Positions 21,158-31,974 of a stretch of 53,911 nt of DNA are shown one piece after another (the stretch's first letter is position 1; every line of letters starts with the position of its first letter). The position numbers were made by a program, and so were the translations under genes. The DNA lies in the NCBI GenBank assembly GCA_013115135.1, contig JABANP010000368.1, positions 1 through 53,911 of the forward strand, given 5' to 3'. The notes under the pieces were generated by a model that had not been told where the DNA came from, made no database searches, and saw only the letters and a program-made list of their open reading frames with translations. This stretch comes from Perkinsus olseni. Taxonomy: Eukaryota > Perkinsozoa > Perkinsida > Perkinsidae.

Positions 21158-21663
21158 CAGCAGGGCCGTCAGGGTTCGGTTCGCCAATGTATATACGTGA
21201 GGATGAAGTAGATCGATCCCAGCGAGTAAGATCGAAACTTCCTTTATACATCGTGCTGTACATGGTAGAATCGACACGTCTCTCAGCACCAAGGGCGTCA
21301 CCAGCTGCCCCGCCGATAACTTAATTGCGTCGAGCCATAGTCGTCTGAGCCAGCCACCTCTGGGAGCGCGTTGAATGGCCTTTTCTTCCATCGCCAGCCA
21401 CGTAATTCGGCATGCCGATTGATGGAGATCTTGGCCATGATACCCCAAAAATTTGATCCAAAACTCTCACAGAGCACCGACTTGCACGTACCCAAAAGTG
21501 CTCACGAGGTTTTGAAAAACCCTTTACAGTGGCTGTCAGAGTGCAGATTGATGTGAGTGAAGTTGGAGATACTGCGATATCAGTGAAGCACTACACTGCA
21601 ACGAGGAAGCACTGAATAGGGAGCGGCTATCATCTCTCGAACTGCCGTCGCCAGCGGAGCCAT

Positions 21664-21683
21664 TTGTCCAGGACAAATTGTCC
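21664..21683. repeat. X-n-X'-n-X motif, X=TTGTCC
   Basis: TTGTCC, A, GGACAA, A, TTGTCC; preceding T21663 pairs with the second spacer. It predates the segmental duplication: the same 20 nt are at 30031-30050, where the preceding base has become C. Confidence 0.93.
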
Positions 21684-21881
21684 CTGCAGCCGCGCATGCA
21701 CCGGGTCCCTCGTTCTCTCCTCGCTACTCTTCGATCCCTATTCCGAGCACTTCGACATTCCTTCAACTGGTTGTCTTAATACGAGTGCTGATCGGAAACT
21801 CAATCTCTCTAGGAGATTCTCCCTACAAGTTAAACGAGTTTCAAAACAAGATTGTTACCGTGAGTTGAGCGTTGGTATACG

Positions 21882-23512
21882 TGCACCATAACTCAGTACA
21901 GTGTGGCTATTTGAGACGGGGCTCAAAGAGAGGTAAAACCGGACTCGAGAGGAGTTCGGAAAAACTGATCTAGTTGCTGGATTTATGGTGAACGTATGTT
22001 CCATAGCATGACGAGGAACGCACGTGTTTGCTGGGACGAACGTACGTACTACGATCAAAGGCGCACAAAGAGCAAGGTGGGCACGTAGCAGCAATGAAGG
22101 TAGTTGTCACTATAGTGCAGGTTTCTCTCTCCCTCCGAAGCGTTATCGGATAGGATAGAGCTGATCGTCGAAACTAGAGACATTAGCAGAACCGGTGGGA
22201 TCGAATCTCACAGGGACTCGTCGTGATCGTCGGACTGGACCACTTGGAGCTGATTCCCAAGAGGAGGCTTGAAGAGAATGCCAAGATTGGGCAGAGCGAT
22301 CAGATCTTCCGATAGTTGCAGCAGAGGAAGATGAAGACGAGGAAGAGATAGAGGAGTGAGCGGGTTGATCCTCCGATGGAGTTGGTGGTAGGATAGGTTG
22401 TTCTTGTGCAAGTGATTGTACAGTAGGCAGAACATGAATCAAATCCGTCGTAGTACGAGGTAGCTGAGAGGGAGTTGACGGAGATGGACTCATAGTTATA
22501 GTTGGAGGTGGTCCTTGTAGAGAGGGGACTTGAGATGGAGTACACGAAGAACTAGTAAACTACTAGTAGTAGTTGGAGTAGTAGCTGTTCCTTGTAGTGG
22601 AAGTATTCCGGATAGAAGTTAACGAATATGATGAACGATGACTCTGCCGGGTCAACCAGGCAGGGGAGCGAGGTCATGTCATCACCATACTCTAGGATGG
22701 CTTGGAGGGGCCGAGAAGCAGTAATCACCTTCGTAAAAGCTATAAATGTTCCGTAGATGGGGTAGGTTATAGTTCTGAGGTGGGCTAGAACGCGATGCTG
22801 AGGATGAGCTCATGGAAGGGGGGGGGACCGCAACCGATGGAAGAGCCAGTGCATGCGGGCTTCTAGACATCATAAGGCGGGAGGGGAGTTCTCACCAGTT
22901 GATTCTGGGCGATAGGGGGTAGAGGGTAGTAGTTCCGGCGGGCGAACGCTGAATGTCTAGGGGTTACGCCATTGTGGACTTGTTGGGGAACGTCTAGGCG
23001 GTTTACCATTGTCGACTTGTACGCCGCTGTATCCGGAATTGTACGAAGTAGATGAGCAGTAGAAGCACCGTGATGGAACGAGAAGCTACCGAAGGTGTAG
23101 AAATAGCTCGCCTTGACCAGTTATAGCAACTTGACACCGAACAGAACATGATGATGAGGGGGAGTTCGTTGCACAATCAGAGTTTGGGCTCGACCTCCAT
23201 AAAGACGATAAGGCACCAGGATGGAAGTCCAAGTTCGGAAGTGGTCCTCGAGAACAAGGAGTTGCTACCACTACTGCACCATAACTCAGTACAGTGTGGC
23301 TATTTGAGACGGGGCTCAAAGAGAGGTAAAACCGGACTCGAGAGGAGTTCGGAAAAACTGATCTAGTTGCTGGATTTATGGTGAACGTATGTTCCATAGC
23401 ATGACGAGGAACGCACGTGTTTGCTGGGACGAACGTACATACTACGATCAAAGGCGCACAAAGAGCAAGGTGGGCACGTAGCAGCAATGAAGGTAGTTGT
23501 CACTATAGTGCA
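21882..23512 (-). mobile_element. LTR retrotransposon in miniature (TRIM-like), 1631 bp
   Basis: Two 238-bp direct repeats, 21882-22119 and 23275-23512, start TGCACC and end AGTGCA (the TG...CA rule). I saw one mismatch between them (GTACGTACT versus GTACATACT). Target duplication TACG flanks the element (21878-21881 and 23513-23516). On the minus strand a purine tract GGAGGGAGAGAGAAA abuts one LTR and a TGGTAGCAACTCC primer-binding-like site abuts the other, giving the orientation. The 1155-bp interior has no protease, reverse transcriptase or integrase; its Ser/Pro-rich minus frames (for example RRSRRVPVRFDPTGSAN) may be a degenerate remnant. Copy B keeps the empty site at 30241-30258. Confidence 0.92.
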
Positions 23513-23656
23513 TACGTGCCCTCCGTATCATGCGTGCACGCCACCTCACAATAGTCATTCTGCGCGGCCGATCAGTTCAACTCATCAGCTGATCATTAAC
23601 TGTTCTTAACCGATTCAGTTGAGAACATCTTTAGAATGAGGAACCCTCTTCCAGCT

Positions 23657-24790
23657 ATGGCTAGTGAGAGCTCGGGGATCTGCTCAGTTTTCACTTTCTC
23701 ACTTCCCCTCATCGTTATGTGCCGTGGATCGCCATTCATGCATCTTCTCAGCGTTGCACCTTTGTGGATACCCACAGCCGAGGCTGTGCCCGTGACGGTT
23801 GCTGTGACTGCTATCGATGAACTCAATGCGAGCGGTTATCGTGATTTGTTCGAGGCAGGTGTTGACCATGTCATCCTGGCCGGGAACTGGCTCGGGGCCG
23901 ACGGGTCGATTATCTTCCCTCGCGAATGGATGACGATCCCCCTTGCTGAGGAAATACACAACTATGCCGTGAAGTACAATGGCAGTGTGTCTCTGGGTGT
24001 TGTCCCGCAGCCCTTTATTGTTAATAGCAGCAGCAGCAGCAGTCTCTCCGACTTCGCCGCCAAAGCTCAAGCTACCATCGAGGACTACAACGCTGACGGC
24101 CTTCTTTTCGAGTTGTGGGTCAAAGCAGTGATGCCCAGCGGCGACCAGTGGAAGGTTGTCAACAACCTGACGAACATTACCCGTACGAAGCTGAAGTCGA
24201 GCAGAGGATACCCAGCTACAGCTTCGATCATGTAAAACGAGTTGCTCGAGGTCAGAGGCGCTGACCCCCGCACACGCACGTCTCAGGTTCGGTGCTGAGT
24301 CTCTGTCATCTAGCCTTTGGGAAGACCTCAAACTCCACCAGCCGTGGAACTATACGGATCGGGACTATTGCCTGCTTGACACCGACTCTGTGGACTACAA
24401 GACCCAAATAAGCGTGGATTGGGCAGATAGAATAACAGCCCGCTTGCTCAATTACTCCGCCAACATCTCGCATCTTTCCTTCACTGTGGGTTTGCAGATA
24501 TTCACAGCTCGAGGGTGCGGTCCATTGGCAGTTGTTCTCAGATAATCCCGGAAGGCCGCTACGACGATCTCACCAACGCTGAATCGTATAAAACCCTGAT
24601 CGATGCTGGGGCGCCCGTGTTTGGAGATGGGCACTTCAAGGACTTCTATTATAACTCGCAGCAGCAAATCAAAGAGAAGGCCCAACTCGTCAGAAACAGG
24701 AGTTTGCACGGCTTGAGCATATTGTTCCCTGCCTTCGATCTCCCTCCTAACAGCACATCTTCTCTGCTACACGCTGCTCTTCAAGGCTAG
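23657..24790 (+). CDS. Secreted GH18-like (chitinase-fold) protein, copy A
   Basis: Three exons: 23657-24231, 24287-24485, 24542-24790; introns 55 and 56 bp with GT-AG ends; 340 residues. A hydrophobic leader ending near TAEA suggests secretion. The order of motifs fits a glycoside hydrolase family 18 type barrel: VTAIDELNASGYRDLF, VSLGVVPQPF, the strand-4 position YNADGLLFELWV, and a last-strand pattern QQIKEKAQLV...GLSILFPAFD. The GH18 catalytic signature D-G-x-D-x-D-x-E is replaced by D-G-L-L-F-E-L-W, so the acid/base Glu and supporting Asp are missing; a lectin or scaffold role is more likely than chitinase activity. The ATG chosen is the one shared with copy B; an earlier in-frame ATG lies at 23636. 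CTCTTCCAG directly upstream is a possible trans-splice acceptor. Confidence 0.68.
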
Positions 24791-25472
24791 TTCGGAAAAT
24801 CACCCTCAGTGAGACTCTCAATTCGAGAGGGTCTCAGGTATCGAACAGTCGGGCTTTCGTTGCCCTCATCCTTTATTTTCTTCATTTTTCATCTGTGCTC
24901 ACCCGATGGCTAACTACCACAAAATACCGAACACGTTCTCGCCAAGGAGTGTCCTTTTTGAGCCAGTTAATCCTTGAAGGCCTCAAGTTGAAGCCGAACA
25001 TGGCTTGAGTTATCAGTATAGTCGCTAGCCTAGCGAACATCGTGCTTCTTCTTGAGTACTAGCAGCTGAGGTATCCGAGGTCGATGCGCCACTTCAAGGC
25101 CTCTGGTTTTTTATGACAGCCAGGCCCTGAGAAGTGATCCTACTCGATCGTTACGCATGATACAGTACGGATTTAAGCAGCACCTCAGGTGCTTCGGCAG
25201 GAGGCAGTGCCTCCGAGGCACTCGCTGTAGCAACTGCCACATCCTACTCAGACCCCAACAGCTAATTCGCTCACAAGTGGGAGAGGAAGTCCGCTGCTGT
25301 CGCATCTTCGATTTACTCAAATACGACTGAGAGGGAAAATGTACACGACCTGCGTCGCTACAGGAGTGACCCAGAGCCAATAGTTGCGAGGTATCAAAAA
25401 GGAGGATACCAAACCTCATGATTGATGGAATTCTGAGACCCTTTCCAAAATGGAACACTTCGAAAGGATATA
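24791..25472. other. 3' flank of GH18-like copy A
   Basis: No gene. Diverged homologue of 31504-32000. It carries single-centre palindromes, including TCGCTAG-C-CTAGCGA at about 25026-25040 and AGCACCT-C-AGGTGCT at about 25179-25193. Confidence 0.55.
25201..25220. repeat. X-n-X'-n-X motif, X=GAGGCA
   Basis: GAGGCA, G, TGCCTC, C, GAGGCA; preceding G25200 pairs with the second spacer. Confidence 0.93.
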
Positions 25473-27017
25473 CACCCCTCCAAAAATTCTTAGCATAAGT
25501 GGTGTGCGACCTCGAATACGTTCATGGGGTCGAACTGAGGGCTGAAATTTCAGTATAATACCCTACTAGATGCTATACACCTCTCCACTAACGCCTATGA
25601 TCTCACTCTAACCACCCATCTCCACCCCACTTTTTTTCAACTCCACACAATCTTAGCGTACTATCTAAGCCTAATAATTCGAATAGTTTATAGCGATTAG
25701 AAAATCATATCAAATCGACCCATAGAATACTCAGTAGCTTGTCTTAGCGCCCTGCAGGGATAAAACATCAACGAGACGCTTTGGAACAGAGTTAGTGCAA
25801 TTTTTCACCTCAGGAGGAATTTGGGACCAACAACGAAAAATGGCGGTTCTCAGTTCTGCCAGAGTCCGAGAAATCGGCTTGCCTGGGCCATAGAGTGTTC
25901 TCACCATGTATCCCCAGATGTTTTCGATGGGGCTGAGGTCAGAGCTTAAGGGTGGCCACTCAACAGACGTCACTTCGCTTGCACGGAGCCACTCAGCGGT
26001 GCTCCTGCTGCTATGGCAAGGAGCGTTGTCTTATTGGAAGACGATACCTTCGGCCTTGAACTCTTCCCAGTATGGCAGAAAATGATTGGAGAGTATCTCC
26101 TGATAGGCAGCACTGTTCATGCGGACCGTGACTTCCACTAAGGCCACGGTATGGTCATGTCTGATAGCGCCCCAGACCATCACACCACCGCCGTTGAAGG
26201 CTCGCTTGGTCTTGAGCTGTTCCTGGTCTTCGGGCAGAGGTCCATCAAGGCAGAAGCGCTTTTCGTCACTCCACACCCAGTTGCGGAAATCAGTGTTGCC
26301 TTGGAGATGCTGGCGAGCGAAGCTCAGGCGCCTGGCCTTGTGGTTGTCCGTCAACGGCGGTGTAGTCTTCAGCTTCACGTAACGCGCACCCTCATCACGT
26401 AGGAACCTCCGTACCGTCTCTGGCGAGACTTGCAGACCAAGTTCGTTGACTACATCACGAGTGGATGACCCATGGTTGTCCAAGAAGAAGCGGGAGATGC
26501 GGCGACGGGTGCGGTCATCCAGCTTGGATTTCGCCCCTCTCTTGACTTCCGGTCCGCAATCATCTCTAGCATTAACAACCTTGCTCACAGTTGCCTGATT
26601 CGCCTGATTTGCTCGGGCTATGTCCTTCTGGGTGAAGCGACGGCGTCCGTTTGGCAGCCTTTCGACGTGCATTGCCCGAATGCGGGCCTTGTCCGCGGAA
26701 GTTAGATTTTTGGCCTTGGACATGATGTGGGATAGTGGCAAGGGCTAGCGGGGCATCCGGACTGGAGTGTGCGGTAGCGTCGGTGGTTCAATGATAAACC
26801 AGCACTCCGAAAAGTGAGTGCTTCAAAAATATGCTAAGATTGTGTGGAGTTGAAAAAAAGTGGGGTGGAGATGGGTGGTTAGAGTGAGATCATAGGCGTT
26901 AGTGGAGAGGTGTATAGCATCTAGTAGGGTATTATACTGAAATTTCAGCCCTCAGTTCGAGCCCATGAACGTATTCGAGGTCGCACACCACTTAATCTAA
27001 GAATTTGTGGAGGGGTG
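25473..27017 (-). mobile_element. Tc1/mariner element with 185-bp terminal inverted repeats
   Basis: Inverted repeats 25473-25657 and 26833-27017 begin CACCCCTCCA and are the same length with only a few mismatches. TA dinucleotides flank both ends (25471-25472, 27018-27019), the usual target duplication of the family. The interior holds one transposase frame on the minus strand. Repeats of 185 bp are long for Tc1-type elements, which often have 20-250 bp. Confidence 0.93.
25731..26723 (-). pseudogene. Tc1-type transposase with one in-frame stop
   Basis: ATG 26723 (MSKAKNLTSADKARIR). N-terminal helix-turn-helix DNA-binding region (ARANQANQATVSKVV), then the DDE domain: first Asp in WVWSDEKRF, second in DNAPCH, Glu in SPIENIW with 34 residues between the last two, i.e. 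DD34E. The frame is interrupted once, by TAA at 26033-26031, directly before the second catalytic Asp, in a context CAA-TAA-GAC where a sense codon would be expected. Otherwise it is intact to the end at 25731. Either a recently inactivated copy or a sequencing error at one base. Confidence 0.88.
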
Positions 27018-27847
27018 TAAATTGTGCGCCTGCAAAACATCACAACAGGAACCACCTTGAGGCCTACCGTCCACCGTTGAATACCAGGTATCCCAGGGTG
27101 TGATCACCTTGTTGCCCCCCATTGCTCAACTCAGGACTAGAGAATAAAGTACCCATAATAAAAAGAACAATAGCTGTAGTGGTCGCCTGGCCTGCCTAGC
27201 CTGCCCTACAGCATCACTATAGTTAGCACTAGTAAAACCGTAGCGGTAGCGGACTGGGAGGAGGTGGTTCCGAAGCCCGAACAGTGCAGTGAGCACTGTG
27301 CAGCGGGGAGTCACTCGTGAGGCATCGCAGAGCAGCCGTGAGCCGTGTCAAGCGGCTTGCCCCAGACAGGGGCGGCGGCTCGGGTGCCAGGACTCAGACA
27401 TCCACTGCGAGTTGGTCAGCAAGCGAACCACAGTGCCCGAGCTGGAGGCATGAGATCACAACTGGTGATCCCAGGGCCTACCAGGTCGAAGCATTCTCCC
27501 CAATCTCCTCCAAGTCACTAACGGTTGGCATTCAACAGCAAGACTACAACCCAACTGAGCCAGCGCAAACCGTTCAGTAGGAACGCTATAGCAACCAAAA
27601 TGAGGTTACCAAATAGATAGACTTGGTTGATAACTGATTGATCCCAAGCTGCTACGTGGATGGCTTCCTTCAGGAAGCTTTCGCTTCGAGGAGTAGGGCG
27701 ACAATATCGCTGCAACATTACTGATCAGGTATTTCCCTACGGCCGACCTGACCGCTCTAGGCCAACTGTGTCGCTCAGAGCAGTTTCAGAGGAGTGGCCG
27801 TAAGAGAGGCATCCTGGGTCTGAATGAGGTCCTGTCAGAACCGTGCT

Positions 27848-27866
27848 GCATCAGCACTGCTGATGC
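27848..27866. repeat. Perfect palindrome, 9-bp arms, 1-nt centre
   Basis: GCATCAGCA, C, TGCTGATGC. Confidence 0.9.
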
Positions 27867-29422
27867 TCGAAGCGTCTCTGGGACTTATCGCCCTACCCGA
27901 AGCAAGCACATCACTTCGAAATAAACTGCAGTCCCGTGCTTATGACAGGAGCAGCTTGGCAGCCGGTGTTGCGGCATAGCGTAGGATCTTTCGACTCAGA
28001 TGGTTCGATTAGCGAACTGCATCCAAAGGATCAGAACAACCGTGTCAATTGTTACTGACCTAGTCCTCAACCGGACTGGCGTGAGGTCCGATCTTGTGGA
28101 TCATGAAGATTTGCACATTTCGCGCACACAAAAAAGTGGCTACCGATAAAAGACTACTGCCCTGTGGCACAGGGCCTGTGCAAAAACTGCGAGGCTGCAA
28201 CGCCCTCGACATCTCAGGAAGCCCCGATAGTCCTCAACTTCAGGTTAAGGACTAGCGTGGCTTGAGGCTAATAACCAGGGTCAATTTCTATCAAGTTCGG
28301 TTTGAACCAGGCCACGCAAGTGAACCGCAGATCAATAGTTACTCCTAGGCCACTACCGTCATCAGGCGGAATATCCACTCAGCGGCAACTCAAAGAGCTA
28401 GAAGAGACCAGCAATCATCCATGAGTACACCTCCGACGAACTACATAGAGTAAAGATAGCCTCGAGTTCCCGAAGAAACCAAATCTAACCTCAATTCTGT
28501 GAATTTATTCTCAGAGGTTCAGAGGGGACGCGTGCCGAAAAACCTAACGAGTAGGCTTCAACGCCTAGAATTTGGATAAAGAAACGAAACGAAGACGCGA
28601 AGGTCTTCCCAAGGCAAAGCTCAGATGAAGGGAAGACGAACCCTCTTAATAGGAGACAAGGCTCCTCAAATTTTCCCATGCATAGACTGCGAAACTTCAA
28701 TTCAAAGGCTGAGTAGCTGGTACAAGACAATTGACTAGCTTGCTGTAGGTCCCAATGGTCTGTCCCACAGCTTATGTCGTCTCCGAACACAAGAGGGAGG
28801 GCGTCCCCTCGCTCTTGGTTTTACCCACGTCGAACCCTGCGGGTCTAACTCAGAACTTAAACAGCCTTGTGTTGACAAAGATGTTAAATGAAACTGTGAG
28901 GCAGCAAGATTCACTTCATTACTTCCGATTATTCACACGGGGACTAAACGTCATCTCCAGAGAGTGAAGCTGGCAGCTCTTCGTTGGCAAGGTGTTACTC
29001 ATCCCCAGGCGACCAGCTCATCTTTGTTGATTCAACCTTCGCTAGTAATACCAGTGAATACTGGAACAACTGCATTTGAGGGGGGGAAGATGGTCAGGGA
29101 AAGTGAAACTTTGTCTACGCGTGAGATTGAAAGCGGAGAAGTCAATCGACTTGAATCAGGTTGGGGGGTGCCACCCCGGGGTGGCGAATCGCAGAGCCGA
29201 CCACATATCCGCGCTGCCACATGAGTGCGAGCTGGGCTCGTCGAGCTTACAAGGTCCCCTATTAGGGGGAGATAAGATAATCGGATTCAAATGAGTGCGG
29301 CGTACGTAATGCCGCATTACCAATGCGCCAAGTAGCAGCAGTCCCTCCCGGAGGGACCCTTCACTCTGTTTGAGGGCCCCTTCACTTGACACCATTAAAG
29401 ATACTCCGTCCTGAGGCGGATG

Positions 29423-29441
29423 TTGTTCACGTCGTGAACAA
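29423..29441. repeat. Perfect palindrome, 9-bp arms, 1-nt centre
   Basis: TTGTTCACG, T, CGTGAACAA. It ends exactly at the left border of segmental copy B. Confidence 0.9.
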
Positions 29442-29442
29442 G

Positions 29443-29705
29443 GCTCGAGAGCGGCATTGAGTTTTTCCGTACCAGCCATCGCAGAGCTTGTAAAAGATTC
29501 ATCCTGGTGGGCAAGCGGATCGGATCGATCTGCAAAGGCCTGCCAGGCCCTAGAGGTGGATGCTCGTCGTAGAGTACCTAGCTTCACAAGGCAACCCCGA
29601 AGCCTTGAAGAGGTCAGCTTACACGGATATCCTCGACGGAAAAGTCGAGCAAAGACTGCAGTGTGTGAGCTGTGAGGAAAGCATCAGCACAGGCACCACG
29701 AAGAG
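29443..29705 (-). pseudogene. Truncated metacaspase-like fragment
   Basis: Matches the 20699-20963 part of the metacaspase-like gene, including PLRGACADA, the first intron (donor GTAAGC) and LLRALRWLV. The start codon and RALCVGCNYP segment are absent, removed at the deletion junction near 29705, and the sequence is cut at 29443 before the His-motif exon. It cannot encode a folded p20 domain. Confidence 0.75.
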
Positions 29706-29996
29706 GCCACCTCTGGGAGCGCGTTGAATGGCCTTTTCTTCCATCGCCAGTCACGTAATTCGGCATGCCGATTGATGGGGATCTTGGCCATGATACCCCA
29801 AAAATTTGATCCAAAACTCTCACAGAGCACCGACTTGCACGTGCCCATAAGTGCTCACGAGGTTTTGAAAAACCCTTTACAGTGGCTGTCAGAGTGCAGA
29901 TTGATGTGAAGGAAGTTGGAGATACCGCGATATCAGTGGAGCACTACACTGCAACGAGGAAGCACTGAATAGCGAGCGGCTATCATCTCTGGAACT

Positions 29997-30016
29997 GCCG
30001 TCCGACGGCAGCCGTC
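29997..30016. repeat. X-n-X'-n-X motif, X=GCCGTC, absent in copy A
   Basis: GCCGTC, C, GACGGC, A, GCCGTC; preceding T29996 pairs with the second spacer. Copy A has only one GCCGTC (21644-21649) in otherwise alignable sequence, an exact 14-bp difference. Confidence 0.95.
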
Positions 30017-30030
30017 GCCAACAGCGCCAC

Positions 30031-30050
30031 TTGTCCAGGACAAATTGTCC
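30031..30050. repeat. X-n-X'-n-X motif, X=TTGTCC, duplicate
   Basis: Segmental-duplication copy of the motif at 21664-21683, all 20 nt unchanged. Confidence 0.93.
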
Positions 30051-30380
30051 CGGCAGCCGCGCGTGCACCGGGTCCCTCGTTCTCTCCTCGCTACTCTTCG
30101 ATCCCCATTCCGAGCACTTCGACATTCCTTCAACTGGTTGTCTTAATACGAGTGCTGATCGGAAACTTAATCTCTCTAGGAGATTCTCCCTACAAGTTAA
30201 ACGAGTTTCAAAACAAGATTGTTACCGTGAGTTGAGCGTTGGTATACGTGCCCTCCGTATCATGCGTGCACGCCACCTCACAATAGTCATTCCTGGCGGC
30301 CGATCAGTTTAACTGATCATTAACTGTTCTTAACTGATTCAGTTCAGAGCATCCTTAGAATAAACAACCTCCTTCAGGCT

Positions 30381-31503
30381 ATGACTAGTGAGAGCTCGTG
30401 GATCTTCCCAGTTTTCACTTTCTCACTTCTCCTCATCGTTATGTGCCGTGGATCGCCATTCATGCATCTTCTCAGCGTTGCGCTCTTGTGGATACCGACA
30501 GCCGAGGCTGTGCCCGTGACGGTTGCTGTGACTGCTATCGATAAACTCAATGCGAGCGGTTATCGTGATTTGTTCGAGGCAGGCGTTGAGCATGTCATCC
30601 TGGCCGGGAACTGGCTCGGGGCCGACGGGTCGATTATCTTCCCTCGCGAATGGATGACAATCCCCCTTGCTGAGGAAATACACAACTATGCCGTGAAGTA
30701 CAATGGCAGTGTGTCTCTGGGTGTTGTCCCGCAGCCCTTCATCGTTAATAGCAGCAGGAGTCTCTCCAACTTCGCCGCCAAAGCTCAAGCTACCATCAAG
30801 GACTACAACGCTGACGGCCTTCTTTTCGAGTTGTGGGTCAAAGCAGTGATGCCTACCGGAGACCAGTGGAATGTCGTCAACAACCTGACGAACATTACCC
30901 GTACGAAGCTGAAGTCGAGCAGAGGATACCCAGCTACAGCTTCGATCATGTAAAACGAGTTGCTCGAGCTGAAAAGCGCTGTCCCTCGAGGATACTCAGG
31001 TTCGGTGCTGAGTCTCTGTCATCTAGCCTTTGGGAAGACCTCAAACTCCACCAGCCGTGGAACTATACGGATCGGGACTATTGCCTGCTTGACACCGACT
31101 CTGTGGACTACAAGACCCAAATAAGCGGGGATTGGGCAGATAGAATAACAGCCCGCTTGCTCAACTACTCCGCCAACATCTCGCATTTTTCCTTCACTGT
31201 GAGTTTGCAGATATTCACAGCTCGAGGGCGCGGTCCATTGGCAGTTGTTCTCAGATAATCCCGGACGGCCGCTACGATAATCTCAGCAACGCTGAGTCTT
31301 ATAGAAATTTGATCGATGCGGGAGCGCCGGCGTATGGGGATGGGCACTTCAAGCACTTCTATTATAACTCGCAAAAGCAAGTCGAAGAGAAGGCCCAACT
31401 CGTCACGAAGAGGAGTTTGCACGGCTTGAGTATATTGTTCCCTGCCTTCGATCTCCCTCCTACCAATACATCTTCTCTGCTACACGCTGCTCTACAGGGC
31501 TAG
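30381..31503 (+). CDS. Secreted GH18-like protein, copy B
   Basis: Exons 30381-30949, 31000-31198, 31255-31503 (introns 50 and 56 bp); 338 residues. Same intron positions and phases as copy A, two residues shorter in a serine run (NSSRSLS versus NSSSSSSLS). The strand-4 signature is again DGLLFELWV without the catalytic Glu. Most differences are in exon 3 (DNLSNAESYRNLIDAGAPAY versus DDLTNAESYKTLIDAGAPVF). Both copies being open with preserved splice sites argues that the protein is under selection despite the lost active site. Confidence 0.68.
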
Positions 31504-31767
31504 TTCGGAAATCATCCTCAGTGAGACTGAATTTGGGAGCCTCTCAATTCCCGATCAGTCCGGCTTCTGTTACCTCAAGCTTGATCTTCATCATTTTGTC
31601 GAAAACATTTTTGGCTGTAATCACCCGATGACTGACTACTGCAAAATATCGAGCACGTTGTCGGGAGGGATTGTACCCTTCGAATCAGTCTATTCTTAGA
31701 GCCAAACGAAACTTGAGTTATCAGTGCGCTTCGGTGAGGGATCTCTACTAGAGATCTCACTCGTCTG

Positions 31768-31788
31768 TGACTAGAGATTCTCTAGTCA
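31768..31788. repeat. Perfect palindrome, 10-bp arms, 1-nt centre
   Basis: TGACTAGAGA, T, TCTCTAGTCA; another, GATCTCTA-C-TAGAGATC, lies just upstream at about 31740-31756. Neither is present at the aligned place in copy A. Confidence 0.9.
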
Positions 31789-31954
31789 TGGACGCTAGCG
31801 AACGTCGTGCGTGTTCTGGGGTATCAGCAGCTGAAGTATCCGAGGTCAATGCGTGCTCTAAAGCCACTGCCTTCTAGTGACAGTCCGGCCCTAGGAGGGG
31901 ATCCTAGTAAGATCATCCTACACGAGCGTCACCCACGGCATAGTATGCATTCGA

Positions 31955-31974
31955 GGAGCAGTGCTCCCGGAGCA
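31955..31974. repeat. X-n-X'-n-X motif, X=GGAGCA
   Basis: GGAGCA, G, TGCTCC, C, GGAGCA. The preceding A31954 does not pair with the second spacer. Confidence 0.92.

Larger units (their letters stand above)
21052..21881. other. Duplicated intergenic sequence
   Basis: No gene recognised. 21353-21881 recurs at 29706-30249. Contains motifs at 21138 and 21664. Confidence 0.6.
20699..25140 (+). repeat. Segmental duplication, copy A
   Basis: Homologous in the same orientation to 29443-31915. Matching blocks are 20699-20963, 21353-21881 and 23513-~25140. Relative to copy B it has an extra 21882-23512 (LTR element insertion) and 20964-21352 (metacaspase 5' part, apparently deleted from B). Similarity is highest over the GH18-like gene and fades 3' of 24800. 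Confidence 0.88.
27020..29442. other. Long intergenic stretch, no gene recognised
   Basis: No supported coding region. A stretch near 27240-27300 resembles 32490-32550 (GCCCGAACAGTGC...GAGCACT), so part of it is an older duplicate. Single-centre palindromes are at 27848-27866, about 28164-28178 and 29341-29357. A near-complete motif (GTAATGC-C-GCATTAC-CAATGC) lies at about 29307-29327 with one mismatch in the third unit. Confidence 0.5.
29706..30380. other. Duplicated intergenic sequence
   Basis: Counterpart of 21353-21881 plus 23517-23656. The junction GGTATACGTGCCCTCC near 30241-30256 is the unoccupied LTR-element target site. Confidence 0.7.
29443..31915 (+). repeat. Segmental duplication, copy B
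   Basis: Counterpart of 20699-25140. It lacks the LTR element and 389 bp of metacaspase 5' sequence: GAAGAGG at 29705 joins directly to CCACCTCTGG. It has one 14-bp insertion relative to A at about 30003-30016 that creates an X-n-X'-n-X motif. Confidence 0.88.

Noticed and set aside
22143..22873. Genuine genes on the minus strand inside the LTR element
   Set aside because: Ser/Pro-rich, short, no domain, wholly inside a mobile element; treated as element interior.
26119..26402. Plus-strand frames opposite the transposase
   Set aside because: Shadows of the Tc1-type transposase.
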